DNA from: Peronospora farinosa
Lineage: Eukaryota; Oomycota; Peronosporomycetes; Peronosporales; Peronosporaceae
Assembly (NCBI GenBank): GCA_947646735.1
Contig: CANTFK010000661.1
Coordinates: 62,001-126,000, forward strand
Length of the DNA stretch: 64,000 nt
Direction: 5' to 3'
Under the pieces are notes generated by a model, which was not told the DNA's origin, searched no databases, and worked only from the letters and a program-made list of their open reading frames with translations. Positions 32,647-43,198 of the stretch are shown in pieces; positions within the stretch are counted from its first letter, which is position 1, and each line of letters begins with the position of its first letter. A program made the translations under genes and the position numbers.

Positions 32647-34054
32647 CTAATTGATGACACCACGTGCCTTGCCGCACTCTATAAAAGCGTCCACGGCCTT
32701 GTCAACGTCTTCGATGCTGTGAGCAGCCGAGAGCTGCACACGGATCCGCGCGTGGCCCTTCGGGACAACCTAGGATATGCACAAACCAGAAGCAAATTCG
32801 TTAGTAAACGGCGCTATGACTTGTGCCTTACCATGCGGACTAATCGTACCGGATAGCTGAAGCCAATGACGTAAATACCGCGCTTAAGCATGTCGTCAGC
32901 CAGTTCAGACGCAAGACGAGCATCGCCTAACATCACCGGCGCGATTGCGTGGTCGCTGTGTAACAGATACGTTGTATATTGTCAGCAGCAGTTCCATCAG
33001 CGAGTAGCAATTGAGAAAAGGGACATTCATACCGAGATCCCTTGAGAGTGAAGCCCGCAGCAGTCATACGGTCGCGGAAGTGGTGCGTGTTCGTACGGAT
33101 CTTTTCGACGAGCTCGGACGACTCTGTGAGCATTTGAAAGACCTTGAGTGTGGCGCCGACAACAGACGGTCCGAGCGAATTGGAGAAGAGATACGGGCGC
33201 GAGCGCTGACGCAGCAGGTCTACGACCTCCTTGCGGCCAGTCGTGTACCCGCCAGTGCTGCCACCTAGAGCCTTCCCAAGGGTCGAGTTAATCACGTCCA
33301 CCTTTCCATTCACACCGCAGTATTCATCGCTGCCGCGTCCCGTAGGTCCAAAAAACCCGGTAGCATGACACTCATCAATAAAGAGCTGGGCATTGTACTT
33401 CTCTGCGAGCGCCACGATCTCCTGCAGCGGAGCCACATCACCGTCCATACTGAAAACGCCATCCGTGGCAATCATCCGCGTGCGGCAGTGCTGTGTATCC
33501 TTGAGTTTCTGCTCTAGATCCTTCATGTCCATATGCTTGAAGCGGTGGCGCTCGGCCTTGCAGAGTCGAATACCATCAATGATACTGGCGTGGTTGAGCT
33601 CGTCCGTAAGGATAGCGTCTTCCTTGTTTAGCAGCACCTCAAAAAGACCAGCATTGGCATCAAAGCATGACGGATACAATATCGTGTCTTCTGTACCATG
33701 GAAAGCAGAGATGGCTACCTCTAGCTGCTTGTGGATGTCCTGGGTACCACATATGAAGCGCACAGAGCTGAGGCCAAAGCCGCGTTCCTTAAGAGTCTGA
33801 GCCGCTGCCTGCTCCACCGCCGGGTGATTGCTTAGGCCCAAATAATTGTTGGCACAAAAGTTGAGCACCGCGTCGCCATTCACTGAGATCTTGGCACCCT
33901 GAGCAGACGCAATCACGCGTTCGTGCTTGTATGTACCGGCTGCGTCGATCTCTGCCAGCTCATCACGCAGACGGTCTACGAAGCTGTTTCGAGTAGAAGT
34001 GGAGACACAGCGACGTAAAAAAGAAGAAACGCGGAGGACATGAGACGGCAGCAT
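32647..34054 (-). CDS. Glycine C-acetyltransferase (2-amino-3-ketobutyrate CoA ligase)
   Basis: PLP enzyme that splits 2-amino-3-oxobutanoate with CoA into glycine and acetyl-CoA, the second step of threonine breakdown, in mitochondria. Three exons (34054-33033, 32955-32850, 32769-32647) with introns of 77 and 80 bp, in phase, 416 residues. The N-terminus is Arg/Ser-rich without acids ([16 protein letters not shown]), a mitochondrial presequence. Family blocks: [56 protein letters not shown], and the PLP lysine in [13 protein letters not shown]. Exon 3 ends [12 protein letters not shown], typical for KBL. It differs from 5-aminolevulinate synthase by length and tail. Divergent from the HEATR3-like gene with 234 bp between. 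Confidence 0.92.
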
Positions 34055-34288
34055 TCTAACTACAAATCAAAGAGCCGAAAAATGATGGACTTAGTGATAC
34101 GATGCACTTTGGTCAGTGATGCGCATCGTATCGACTATCGTTGAAGTTCGTTTAGGTGTTATTCATGTATGCCGCACCCTAAAATAGGTTTCGACTCTCT
34201 ACTTGATGTAGTGAACATATTTTGACAGATTGACACGCAAAAGTTGGCTGGAGACGAAGTCGTGTAGCCATTCTCCGTCATCTACACC

Positions 34289-36321
34289 ATGGGCAAGGCC
34301 AAGAAGCTTCGCTCCATCACCCACAAGAAGCGCGCTCAGCTTACAGGCAGTCCGTCAACCGAAGAGTTACAGGAGCTACAGAGCATGGATTTAAGTACGT
34401 TGGCAGCAGATGAGGCGCAGCTGTTTAAAGGCCTTGTGGACCTGCAGGGCGCCGTGCGTGAAGCCACGTGCGTTGCACTTGCCACTATGTTTGGCGACAC
34501 AGAGAGTGATGAGGTTGAAATGAAGAGCCGTCGTAAACTGCAGCGCATGGTGGACGCCGGGCTGCTTACGAAGCTCATCCCGCGGGTCGTGGACCCGCTG
34601 CCCATGGTGCGCCAGCATGCGCTGGGCGCGCTGCGCAATATGAGTGTAACGGGTGGCCTGGAGCTATGCGAGGTCATGACGACACAGAATGTTGTGACGC
34701 CGCTCGTGAAAGTTATTACGGAGAATGCCACGGACAAGGTACTCAGTGGTAATGGAGATTTGCGCGCGGTGCAGCTGTTGGAACAGGCTGTAGCGCTTCT
34801 TAGCAACTTGTGCGAGAGCTGCCAGGCAGCGATTAATGAGCTAACGCAGGGATAATTGCTGCCGCCTATTTTTAAGATCGCGGCGCTGGCTCGCGCGCAC
34901 TCGGCACTGCATCTCGAGACGTTAAAGTTGCTGTTGCTGATCTCGGAGGGCAATGCACAGCTGAACGACGTTATTGGAGCGAACATGAGGTACCAGCAGA
35001 CGATTTTAGAACTTACTCAAGCGCCGTTGGATCAATTGACGCTGCAAGTTCGATTAGAAGCGGTGGGTATTGCTATAAACTTGCAGACGATCATGCAGGT
35101 GGAAGACAATGTGGCTCGATTGATGCCGGTGTTGGAGGCGGCGCTGGCATATGATGCAGTGAATGTAGTGCAAATGGCGCAGCAGGCGTCAGAGAACTAT
35201 GAGCTGTCGCAGAAGTCTCTTCTGGAAGATGAGAACGTGGAAGACGATACGTTTGTCTCCGAGGAGCAGCATATCATGACTGCGCAGATGAAGGTTCGCA
35301 TGTGGCGTGACAGCGTGCATACGCTTACGCTGGCGCTTGAGCTGGTTGCTGAGCTAGCTGTATCTGGAGGAGACAATGACAACGAAGATGAATGGGGCAG
35401 CGACGAGGAGGACGCTATGGAGGAGTATGCGGCGTCGCATATGGACATGGACGCAGGCATCGATGCAAATGGAAGCCCAGTGTTGAAGTTGCTCGGAAGA
35501 AACCGCGTGTTTCCCCTTTGCGTGACCATTCTGCAGGGACTTGTGTCAATCCCGCAACTTCCTACAAAGACGATCAGTAAGGCTTAAATGCTCGCTGTTT
35601 GTGGTGCTTGCTTCATTGTCTAACTTTTTTTGCTGCAGGAAACGATTTTGAGAAGATGCGTATTCGCGTGTGCAACGCTGTAAACAACCTTTTGCTGAAC
35701 GTATCGTGGGAGGTGCTCGGTGAAGACGTGGTGCCTCAGATCTTTTGCAATTTATGTGCTCTGTATGGAAACCTCAACCGCGAAGTTGAGGCTGCTTCTG
35801 AGGCTCCTACTGCTTTTTCTCTAGAAAGTAGCGCGACGAACGACCTTGAGGTTGCGGTGACTGCGGCAATATTGTCAGCGCTGCGTCGTAGCAGTTCAGA
35901 GGATCGTCACTTAGCTGTAGCTGCTGAAGACGCTCAGCTTATCGTGAACTGCGCTACTCACGGACGCTCTGCTGAGTCTCGACTAAATGCAATTGGCGTG
36001 ATCGGCTGCGTGGGTAAGCGCTGCTCTAGCGCGGTCGAAAAGGAGACTGTAGGACGCGCTCTTGTATCACGGCTAGATGACTCGAGTCTGGAGGTGGTGG
36101 TCGAGACTCTCAACGCCATCTTTGACGTGTACGACGATGAGGAGTTTGACGATGCATTCCGAGCACTGAACTTCCTCGGTGCCTTAGAGTGCACCTCTAG
36201 TGCGCTAAAGTCCAAATTGAAGGCAGAGCAAAAACAGTTAGACCGTACTCTCGTGGCCCACGTAAAGGAGACGCGCCTAAACCTGTTACGTTTCATCAAG
36301 TACAAGAAGAAGCACCTGTAA
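34289..36321 (+). CDS. HEATR3/Syo1-like nuclear import adaptor, with in-frame stop
   Basis: ARM/HEAT repeat protein resembling symportin (Syo1, HEATR3), which imports ribosomal proteins uL18 and uL5 for 5S RNP assembly. Starts MGKAKKLRSITHKKRAQ, the basic start usual in the family, then ARM repeats (VRQHALGALRNMSVTGGLEL), an acidic loop at about 360-395 (DNDNEDEWGSDEEDAMEEY), and more repeats to the end (FIKYKKKHL). Exon 1 is 34289-35576; a 62-bp intron leads to exon 2, 35639-36321. A TAA at 34853-34855 interrupts exon 1 in frame after residue 188, with no indel and with homologous-looking sequence continuing at once (LLPPIFKIAALARAHSALHL). No splice sites could remove it. Either a nonsense mutation, a base error, or readthrough. 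Full length would be 656 codons. Confidence 0.75.
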
Positions 36322-36616
36322 TCACACTACCAGTAAGCTCTAGATTTGTTTATTGCTGCGCATTGTATACTTTTCGAGTTGCTTGCTTTGTCGGCTTGTG
36401 CAGCTTTCTTGTGCAATTCCCTACAGATCGGTGCATATGACCAGCAAGTATCGTCATATGCGAAATACTAACTCATCGACACGTTGGCAATATCAGGAGA
36501 AACAGCTACCAGCTAACACCAGTATTCGCATAAAAACACGGTATTCTATCAGCAAGGAGCGTAGTTAAAGGCTGCACGTCAATTGGTCAATCGATTTCTC
36601 AGCCAATCGTCACGCT

Positions 36617-36624
36617 TGACGTGG
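36617..36624 (+). promoter_or_regulatory. UPRE-like box upstream of PDI
   Basis: TGACGTGG, the animal XBP1/ATF6 unfolded-protein-response element, 66 bp before the PDI start codon, with a CCAAT box 14 bp upstream (36603). The match is to an animal consensus; whether oomycete bZIP factors use it is unknown. A TCATTTT word at 36647, like the oomycete initiator, lies between it and the ATG. Confidence 0.4.
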
Positions 36625-36689
36625 CCGTCGAGTGTCTCGTGTGCGATCATTTTCGTAATTGAGCTGATATTAGAAGACTGAGAAGGACG

Positions 36690-38021
36690 ATGAGAGGTGC
36701 GGCAATCTTGATGTGCGCTGCAGCGACAAGTCTGCTGGCTGGCGTTCAAGGCATGTACTCGGGTGAGGACAGTGTCAAGGTGCTGGACCCTAAGAGCTTT
36801 CGTGAGCAGGTGCAGCAGGACTCGGGCGTGTGGGTCGTGGAGTTTTACGCGCCGTGGTGTGGCCACTGCAAGGAGCTGGAGCCCGAGTACAAGAAGGCGG
36901 CCATGGCACTGGAGGGTTTCGTGAATTTGGCGGCTATTGACTGCCAGGAGCATGAAGAATTTGTGCAGGAGTTTGCAGTGCGCGGTTTCCCCACGATCAT
37001 GATCTTTGGAGCGGACAAGACGAAGCCCATGACATTCGAGGGCACGCGCACTGCCAAGGATATTGTGGATGCTGCACTGGTGGCGTCGCGTAGACTTGTC
37101 AAAGCGCGTTTGTCGGACAGCACGGAGAAAAAGAAGAAAAAGTCGAAAAGGACGTCGCCTAGTGAAAAGAGCAGTGTCATCACCCTCACGGATGAGAACT
37201 TCGACGACATGGTGTTGGAAAGTGGAGATGTCTGGATGGTAGAGTTCTACGCGCCGTGGTGTGGACACTGCAAGGCTCTTGCCCCGGAGTGGGAGCAGGC
37301 TGCATCGGACCTTAAGGGATTTGTGAAGTTTGCTGCTCTTGATGGAACGGCGAATGAAGTGAAAACTAATGAGTATGGCATCGAAGGATTCCCTACGATC
37401 AAGGTGTTTGGACCGAATGCTAAGGGTCCTGCTGACGCTGAAGACTATAAAGGAGAGCGTGCAGCTTCTCCAATTACGGAGTTTGCCCTCGCGTCGCTGG
37501 ATGTCATGGGTGGCGGGCTTCAGATCAAGGAGCTTACATCTGCTGACGCTGTAAACGACTTTTGCGAGGGCAAGTCGAGCTGCGTCATTAGCGTGCTTCC
37601 GCACATTACCGAAGGCGGCAAGAGTGCGCGCGACAACTACATTAAAACGCTCGAGGAGGCCGCAAAGCTTGTGCGCGGTAAGCCGTTCAAGTTTGGATGG
37701 ATGCAGGGTGGCGACCAACCTGACTTTGAGAACCGTTTCGAGCTGACGTTTGGATATCCGTCGCTAGTGGCTATCAACCTCGACCGAAAGCGATACGTTG
37801 TCCAGCGCGGCGCTTTTACTGCGGAAGCTATCAGTGAGTTTTTGCAGGATATTATACAGGGCCGCGAGTCGACAGTGGGCTTCGATGAGCTGCCTGAGAT
37901 CAAGACTGTTAATCCATGGGACGGCAAAGACGTGCCGCTCGATGAGATCGAAGAGGATGACGAGGACGACGATATCATGAATGAAATTCTAGGAAACGCC
38001 GCTGCGAAAGAGGAGCTCTAA
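36690..38021 (+). CDS. Protein disulfide isomerase, A6/P5 type
   Basis: ER oxidoreductase forming and rearranging disulfides. A single exon codes 443 residues: signal peptide (about 1-21, AAILMCAAATSLLAGVQG), thioredoxin domain a (WVVEFYAPWCGHCKELEPEY, active site CGHC at about 56-59), Lys-rich linker (KKKKKSKRTSPSEK), second thioredoxin domain with another CGHC (about 192), a redox-inactive thioredoxin-like b domain, an acidic calcium-binding-like tail (EIEEDDEDDD) and the ER retrieval signal KEEL. Two closely spaced active domains followed by b is the A6/P5 layout. The cis-proline motif GFPTI is present in both active domains. Tandem with the HEATR3-like gene. A UPR-like box is 66 bp upstream. 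Confidence 0.94.
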   Translation: MRGAAILMCAAATSLLAGVQGMYSGEDSVKVLDPKSFREQVQQDSGVWVVEFYAPWCGHCKELEPEYKKAAMALEGFVNLAAIDCQEHEEFVQEFAVRGFPTIMIFGADKTKPMTFEGTRTAKDIVDAALVASRRLVKARLSDSTEKKKKKSKRTSPSEKSSVITLTDENFDDMVLESGDVWMVEFYAPWCGHCKALAPEWEQAASDLKGFVKFAALDGTANEVKTNEYGIEGFPTIKVFGPNAKGPADAEDYKGERAASPITEFALASLDVMGGGLQIKELTSADAVNDFCEGKSSCVISVLPHITEGGKSARDNYIKTLEEAAKLVRGKPFKFGWMQGGDQPDFENRFELTFGYPSLVAINLDRKRYVVQRGAFTAEAISEFLQDIIQGRESTVGFDELPEIKTVNPWDGKDVPLDEIEEDDEDDDIMNEILGNAAAKEEL

Positions 38022-39535
38022 GGTCAAAGTGTAACAGAATGGGTGTCATTGACACAATCAAATCTCTTGGTGATGCTGTCAACGTTTTGCTGCTTGTTGT
38101 CATGCTTTGCTGATTAGGTGGTGCCTCTTACTGCGGAAATGTATTTATGTGCTTGCCGCACGATGCTAGTGTTGGCAATGCAAAGACTATAAAATGTCCA
38201 ACTAACTTGTACTGCAACGCATTTGCCCAAAAGCATTGCTAACGGATATTTATCTATTAGTAATCCTTTCGGGTAAACGTGTTGCAAATTTTAGCTACGA
38301 TGACCTGGTCGGGCACAAGTGAACAGCTGCAGCTCCAAAATACTTTTGCATAAGATGTTTTGAATGTCAACCGAACCGTTGTCGAGCGTTTTTTTGGCGT
38401 TTTTACATATACCCGAATTCTACTACAAGTTGAGATCAACGTATTCGGTGCTTTTAGATAAACGACAAGGTTTTTATATAAAAAGCTGGAGTCTGATTGC
38501 AAACTCCAGCAATAGAAGAACTCGATAGAGCAAGATGGATGTTTTTGCCGGTTGCTTTCCTAATGAATGCAAACCTGGTATATAACAGGCAAGTCGTAGA
38601 ATTCTTCACCACCTGTTAGTATTTAAATTTTAGCCAATGAAAAACATGCTCAATGCAATTGGGATTTGTATTGTGGTTCTCATTCAGCAAGAAGTTCAAC
38701 AAGTGTGTTGCATATTGCCATCATTATTCATCTTCCCTTCCCTACGTCATTTAGACTCCATTTCCAAGCCCTCTCTACCCTCAATCCATTCGACACAACT
38801 ATCATGCCCAATCTACTGAAGGATCTCATTTCGATGGTGTTACCCCAAGCCAAGCGCCCGCTGCAGTCATCTTCGACTACCAACCGCCTTTCACCCGCCA
38901 AGCAGAACGTAGCCTCGGGTCCGTTTGCCGACTTCGCGGCTCGGATGGAAGATGCCAATGGGTCCGTCACCTTACATCAGGAGCAAGAGCAAGCCAAGAT
39001 GGACGTTTTCGTCTTTGTAAACATGCTACGGTAGACTCTTTCCCTGCCGATCTGAAAAGAAGAGAAAAAGAAGCTTCCGCTGAACTGCTTAGACCGACAA
39101 TTCGTGGATCCAGTACCACACCATAGGTCGATACTATGATGAGGAACCAAATCCTTGTCTGCATATGCTCTGCTGGGTCAAACTTGCACAAGCAGCCAAT
39201 ATATATTTGCTCAAGCTCTCGTGCCACGCACGGGAGCTTCTCCACTTGCTTCTTTTTGTGTATACTGTTAGTCGAACATTGCCACTTGGTCGAGCTACTG
39301 GTGATTTTGTTTTTTTACTGGAGTGCAAGCTCAATGTGTTGTATCAAGTTCTTTGGGTTTGTTCGTCAGCCGCTAAAACGTTAGCCTTCTGACGACATCG
39401 AGAGCTTTTTTTTCGTTTTACCGATCGTATGAAGTCTGTTTGAAGCAGGCCCTTGTTAAGGAAACGATGTACACTCTACACAACGTTATCTCTATGTTTG
39501 AAGCTACGTAGTTGACATATGCGCTGCAGTGCTTT
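38022..39535. other. Intergenic region with one possible small gene
   Basis: AT-rich. Apart from the possible small frame at 38804-39034, no coding signal or recognisable repeat is seen. The last part contains the 3' end region of the minus-strand FKBP gene. Confidence 0.4.
38804..39034 (+). CDS. Hypothetical 76-residue protein
   Basis: Frame starting MPNLLKDLISMVLPQAKRP and ending KMDVFVFVNMLR. It has a short amphipathic start, a Ser/Thr-rich middle and an acidic/Gln stretch (LHQEQEQAKM). Codon use is similar to neighbouring genes, with many C/G third positions, and the region upstream is AT-rich as in a promoter. The same frame is open upstream to 38666, but the internal Met gives the more natural start. 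No family recognised; it may be a non-coding coincidence. Confidence 0.3.
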   Translation: MPNLLKDLISMVLPQAKRPLQSSSTTNRLSPAKQNVASGPFADFAARMEDANGSVTLHQEQEQAKMDVFVFVNMLR

Positions 39536-40802
39536 CTATGCGGTGACAACTTCGATCTCGAAAATAAGGTCGGAATTGCCTGGGATGACAGGTGGCGAGC
39601 CCTCACGGCCATAGCCCAGACGCGACGGGATAGTGATCGTGCGTTTGCTGCCGACACGCATGCCTTCAATACCAATGTCCATTCCCTTGATCACATCACC
39701 AATGCCGTGGCGGAAAGTGAACGGCTTCTTGCGGTTCTGAGTCGCGTCAAACTGCTTGCCGTTCGTCAGACGGCCGCGGTACACGATGCCCACCTTGTGG
39801 CCGCGCTGCACGGGACGACCCTTACCAACAGCGCTACGGATCAAAAACGAGCACACACCAACGTATTAGCTTGTGACTTACACAACACACAAGTGGATCT
39901 ACTTACACATCCTCGATGGTGACGCCCTTGTGCACACGGGTAGCACCCTTAGCTTTCTTCGGGACCTCAACAGACTCTACTGGAGCCGCGCGCTTCTTGC
40001 TTTTCGGGTTTGTAGCAGTGACCTCGGCAAGCTTCTCCGCAATCCTTTTCTCCTTCTCCATCAGCTTAAACGTCTTGGCTTTCTTCTTGGCCACTTCTTT
40101 TTCATCATTCGCCTTCTTCTCAACCTCAGCAGCGCCAGCGGCCACCTTCTCAGCAACTACGTCCTTCTTCAACTTCTTCTTGGTCTCCTCCTTCTTCTGA
40201 GCCTCTTTCTTTGTCTCCTCCTTCTTTTTTGTCCCCTCCTTCTTCTTGGCCTCTTTCTTTGGCGACTTTTTCTTCGACTCTGGCTCCTTGTTGTGAACGC
40301 GTTCTTCAAGAACTTCAAAACGGCTCTTCTTGTCCTGATTGTCCTGATCGATTAGGTCTACTTCTTCATCAGCATCTACATCGCTCAAGGAATCGTCTCC
40401 AAACACCATCATTTCATCCTCTTCGTCATCATTATCGTCATAATCGTGCTCATCACCGCTGTCTTCCTCTCCGGCCACCTCGATGAAACCTGTGACATGG
40501 ATAGGATTGGGTCCATCAACGACGAGGTTAATTTCTCCGTCCATGGGCGTAAACGTCTGCGTCAAGTTCCATTGCTCCGTCACCCCCATCGTCAGCGCGC
40601 ACAGCGCGATCTTGGACGTCTTGGCCACTATGGACAGCGTGGAACGGCCCTTACTTGCGTCAGCGCCGAGCGCCGCCGAGTTCAGCTGCATGCAAAACTC
40701 CTCGACGTCATTCGCCCACCGAAGCGGCTGGCCAGGGCTCACGACGTGGCCAAAGAACCCGGGTACTGGTGCCACCTCAATTTGCTCAGACTTCTTGCCC
40801 AT
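39536..40802 (-). CDS. Nucleolar FKBP-type peptidyl-prolyl isomerase (Fpr3/4, FKBP46-like)
   Basis: Histone chaperone plus prolyl isomerase. Exon 1 (40802-39907) starts MGKKSEQIEVAPVPGFFGHV and codes a nucleoplasmin-like domain (about 10-110), an acidic run (DEHDYDDNDDEEDE), then a long Lys/Glu-rich region (about 165-265) with likely nuclear and nucleolar targeting. A 73-bp intron (39834-39906) joins in phase to exon 2 (39833-39536) coding the FKBP domain: GHKVGIVYRGRL, KPFTFRHGIGDVIKGMDIG, and the terminal IPGNSDLIFEIEVV. Total about 397 residues. This order is that of yeast Fpr3/Fpr4, insect FKBP46 and plant FKBP53. The start is chosen at the conserved MGKK; an ATG 45 bases upstream gives an unrelated leader. 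Confidence 0.92.
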
Positions 40803-40888
40803 TGTGAATATTAAACAGTATCGCAAAACTGATGGCGTGGAGCGCATAGGTACAATGTACCAGTTCGATTAACAAAGACATACCTTTT

Positions 40889-42516
40889 TTATTTCTTCTT
40901 GTGCTCAGACTGGAATTCAATTTGGTGGCCTTTTGCAATCAGTTTAATCTGCCAGGGAATGCACATTTGATTAGATTGAAACCACGAGTTGGTTAAAAAT
41001 GACCAGCTATACAACGCGAATACACGCACCCGACATCCGCCTAACGTAAGCTGCTTCCCTGTCTCCAGATGCTGTAGATTGCGTGCAAGACGAGCGACGG
41101 ATGCCAACCGTGGAGGCGCCCCCTTGTTGCCAATGTGTACAATGATAAGCGAAAGCAACCGATAAAGCAGCTCGCTAAACACTTTTGGATCGTGGAAGAT
41201 TGCCTTCTGCATGACGACAATGTCTGGCTCCCAGGTGACAGTGTACTTGTGAAGTATATATCGTTCTACCGCAATAGAAGATTGTTAGAAATACGTAGCA
41301 AAAATATTTTTCATCTCACTTCCGTCGTACCAGCACGTTCAAACTCTTTCTTGGCCTTCTCAGCGGTCTTCTGGAACCTAGAGAACAAGTCTAGGATAGT
41401 GGCTCCTTGTTCTCTTTCAATTCGCTTAAGCTCCTGTCCCGATAAAAGCATTCTGCTAACTTCAGTGTTACCGCCACACACAAAAATACCCACAAGCGTA
41501 CCTGACGTATTCGAACACGATCATAGATGAGGTTATCATTGGAGGGATCGTGTATCCACGTTTGCTGAAATCGATTGCAGGTTGCCATCAATCTGTCTTT
41601 TGTGACAGAAAGTAACGGCCGAACGAGCATTGCCATATCAACTGCTTCCAAATCTTGAGTGCCACGGGGACGAGTCAATGATTCATCGACTGAGAAGAAT
41701 GGCAATTGGCTTGCTATCCCTGCCAACCCATTAATACCACTCGCCCTCCCAAGACGAAAAAGCATCGTCTCGATCTGGTCGCCATGATTATGAGCCACGA
41801 ACAAACACCGCACTCGGTGCTCTAGACAAGCTTGCCGCAACAAGTCGTACCGATACTGTCGTGCTTGCTCTTCCATCTTGCTATTGCGTGGTTTTACCAG
41901 CCTTGACGAATCAGCCACACGTCCTTCTCCAGCTTGTTGTTCTGCTTCATCACGGTACCAATCGCACACTTTCGTGACATGATGTATACCACCGTGATCG
42001 GCACAAATTTTAGCCACCTCTAGTGCTTCTCTGCTGCTCTCAAGCCGCAACCGATGGTCCACTGTAACCACCAGAAGCGGGGTTTGAATGCGATTCTCCT
42101 GCAGATATTCTCTCAGCAACAGCATCAATGCCATGCTATCAGCGCCTCCCGAAGCAGCAACTGCAATGGGGAACTCACCAGTCCGTGCACTTTGTCCTGA
42201 AAAAATCATTGACATACGTCACATCTTTGTGCGGAAATAGATTGGAAATGAAGAAATTACTCGTACCAAACTCGAGAGGGTAGAGCTCCTGGTGTAGCCT
42301 TTTCTTGGATAGTCCGCACTTGCGCACAAAGTCCGCGAACATTGTCGCGGACACGGAAACGTCTTCATTGCTATCTGGTGCAATATTTACTAACGTTGAT
42401 AAATGATGAGCTACGAGAAAGCTAAGTGTCGAGCCCTTGGCTTGCCATCGTTCCGCGAAGCCTCCACATCCAATGAGCATTGATAATATCAAAATGAAAA
42501 GTCGAAAGAAAGCCAA
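40889..42516 (-). CDS. tilS: tRNA(Ile)-lysidine synthase (TilS)
   Basis: Modifies C34 of the CAU-anticodon tRNA-Ile to lysidine, expected in mitochondria here. Exon 1 (42516-42267) includes FVRKCGLSKKRLHQELYPLE. Exon 2 from 42196 carries the PP-loop VAASGGADSMALMLLL, VDHRLR, the HNHGDQIETMLFRL motif (HN-D-ET) and GINGLAG. It ends near YDRVRIRQ (41502-41507). Exon 3 (about 41459-41331) codes LLSGQELKRIEREQG, and exon 4 from 41265 codes RYILHKYTVTWEPD and the C-domain LTLGGCR. A further 81-bp intron near 41020 may remove an in-frame insert before the end HQIEFQSEHKKK. The exon 2-3 junction is awkward: the best donor (CAG/GTACGC) is out of phase with exon 3, and a weaker donor five bases earlier is needed. 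The N-terminal start is uncertain. Confidence 0.8.
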
Positions 42517-42581
42517 AAATGTAAGGAAAGTGTAGCTGAGGTTTATTTGGGACTCGCTTCGTTTGTTGTAGTGTAGACGAG

Positions 42582-42968
42582 ATGGAGCTCATGCAGTTAC
42601 TTGAGAAGGCAAAACAAATTGCTCGAGTAGCAGAGAGCAAAGCGACAATGCTCAATGAACATTTGGTGGTGCGTGAGTTAGTCTCTTAGTGCTGTGATGT
42701 GATGTCTCATGCTATCATGATAACCCTGTCTGTGCAATATTCCAAACAATGGATTGAACGAGATCGCTCGCAAGAATTGGAGGCGGCAATCACAGCATTT
42801 GAGCTACTAGTATACGTTCTGAGTAATGAACAGTCCTGCGTAGCGGCAATATGGAGAGCAGATTTGCACCTCCAGAAGCAAATCAACCAGCTTACCGAGA
42901 AAATTGGGATGAGCACTAATGAACAGATAAGTTGTGAAGAATACCGACTAGCGGCTGGCCACCTATAG
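42582..42968 (+). CDS. Unresolved small helical protein gene
   Basis: Divergent from TilS (65 bp between starts). A first frame at 42582 codes MELMQLLEKAKQIARVAESK and stops after 35 codons, with a donor-like GTGCGTGAG at about 42672. A second frame (to 42968) codes a helical segment with LEAAITAFELLVYVLSNEQ and HLQKQINQLTEKIG. Both look like parts of one coiled or MIT-like helical protein, but the only in-phase joining would need an intron of 21-24 bp, too short, so the exon structure is not solved and a lesion is possible. Function unknown. Confidence 0.35.
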
Positions 42969-43198
42969 CATGCTGAAGCAGCAGTTAACTTTCGACCATA
43001 CAAGAAAGCCTACGGTGAACGTCATACTATTTTTGCGCTCGCTACTAATCCAGCACGGGAAAGAAGGACCGCTTGACGAAGTAAATGTCCTCACGCAACA
43101 CAAAGTGCAGAAAAAAACGAGTATCTGAACTGGTATATGGGTTAAAACTTCAAACTCTTTTTCATCAGCGGGAGCAACAGGTCAAGTGCATGAAACAC

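Noticed and set aside
39916..40872. Plus-strand frames opposite the FKBP gene
   Set aside because: Low-complexity complements of the Lys/Glu-rich region.
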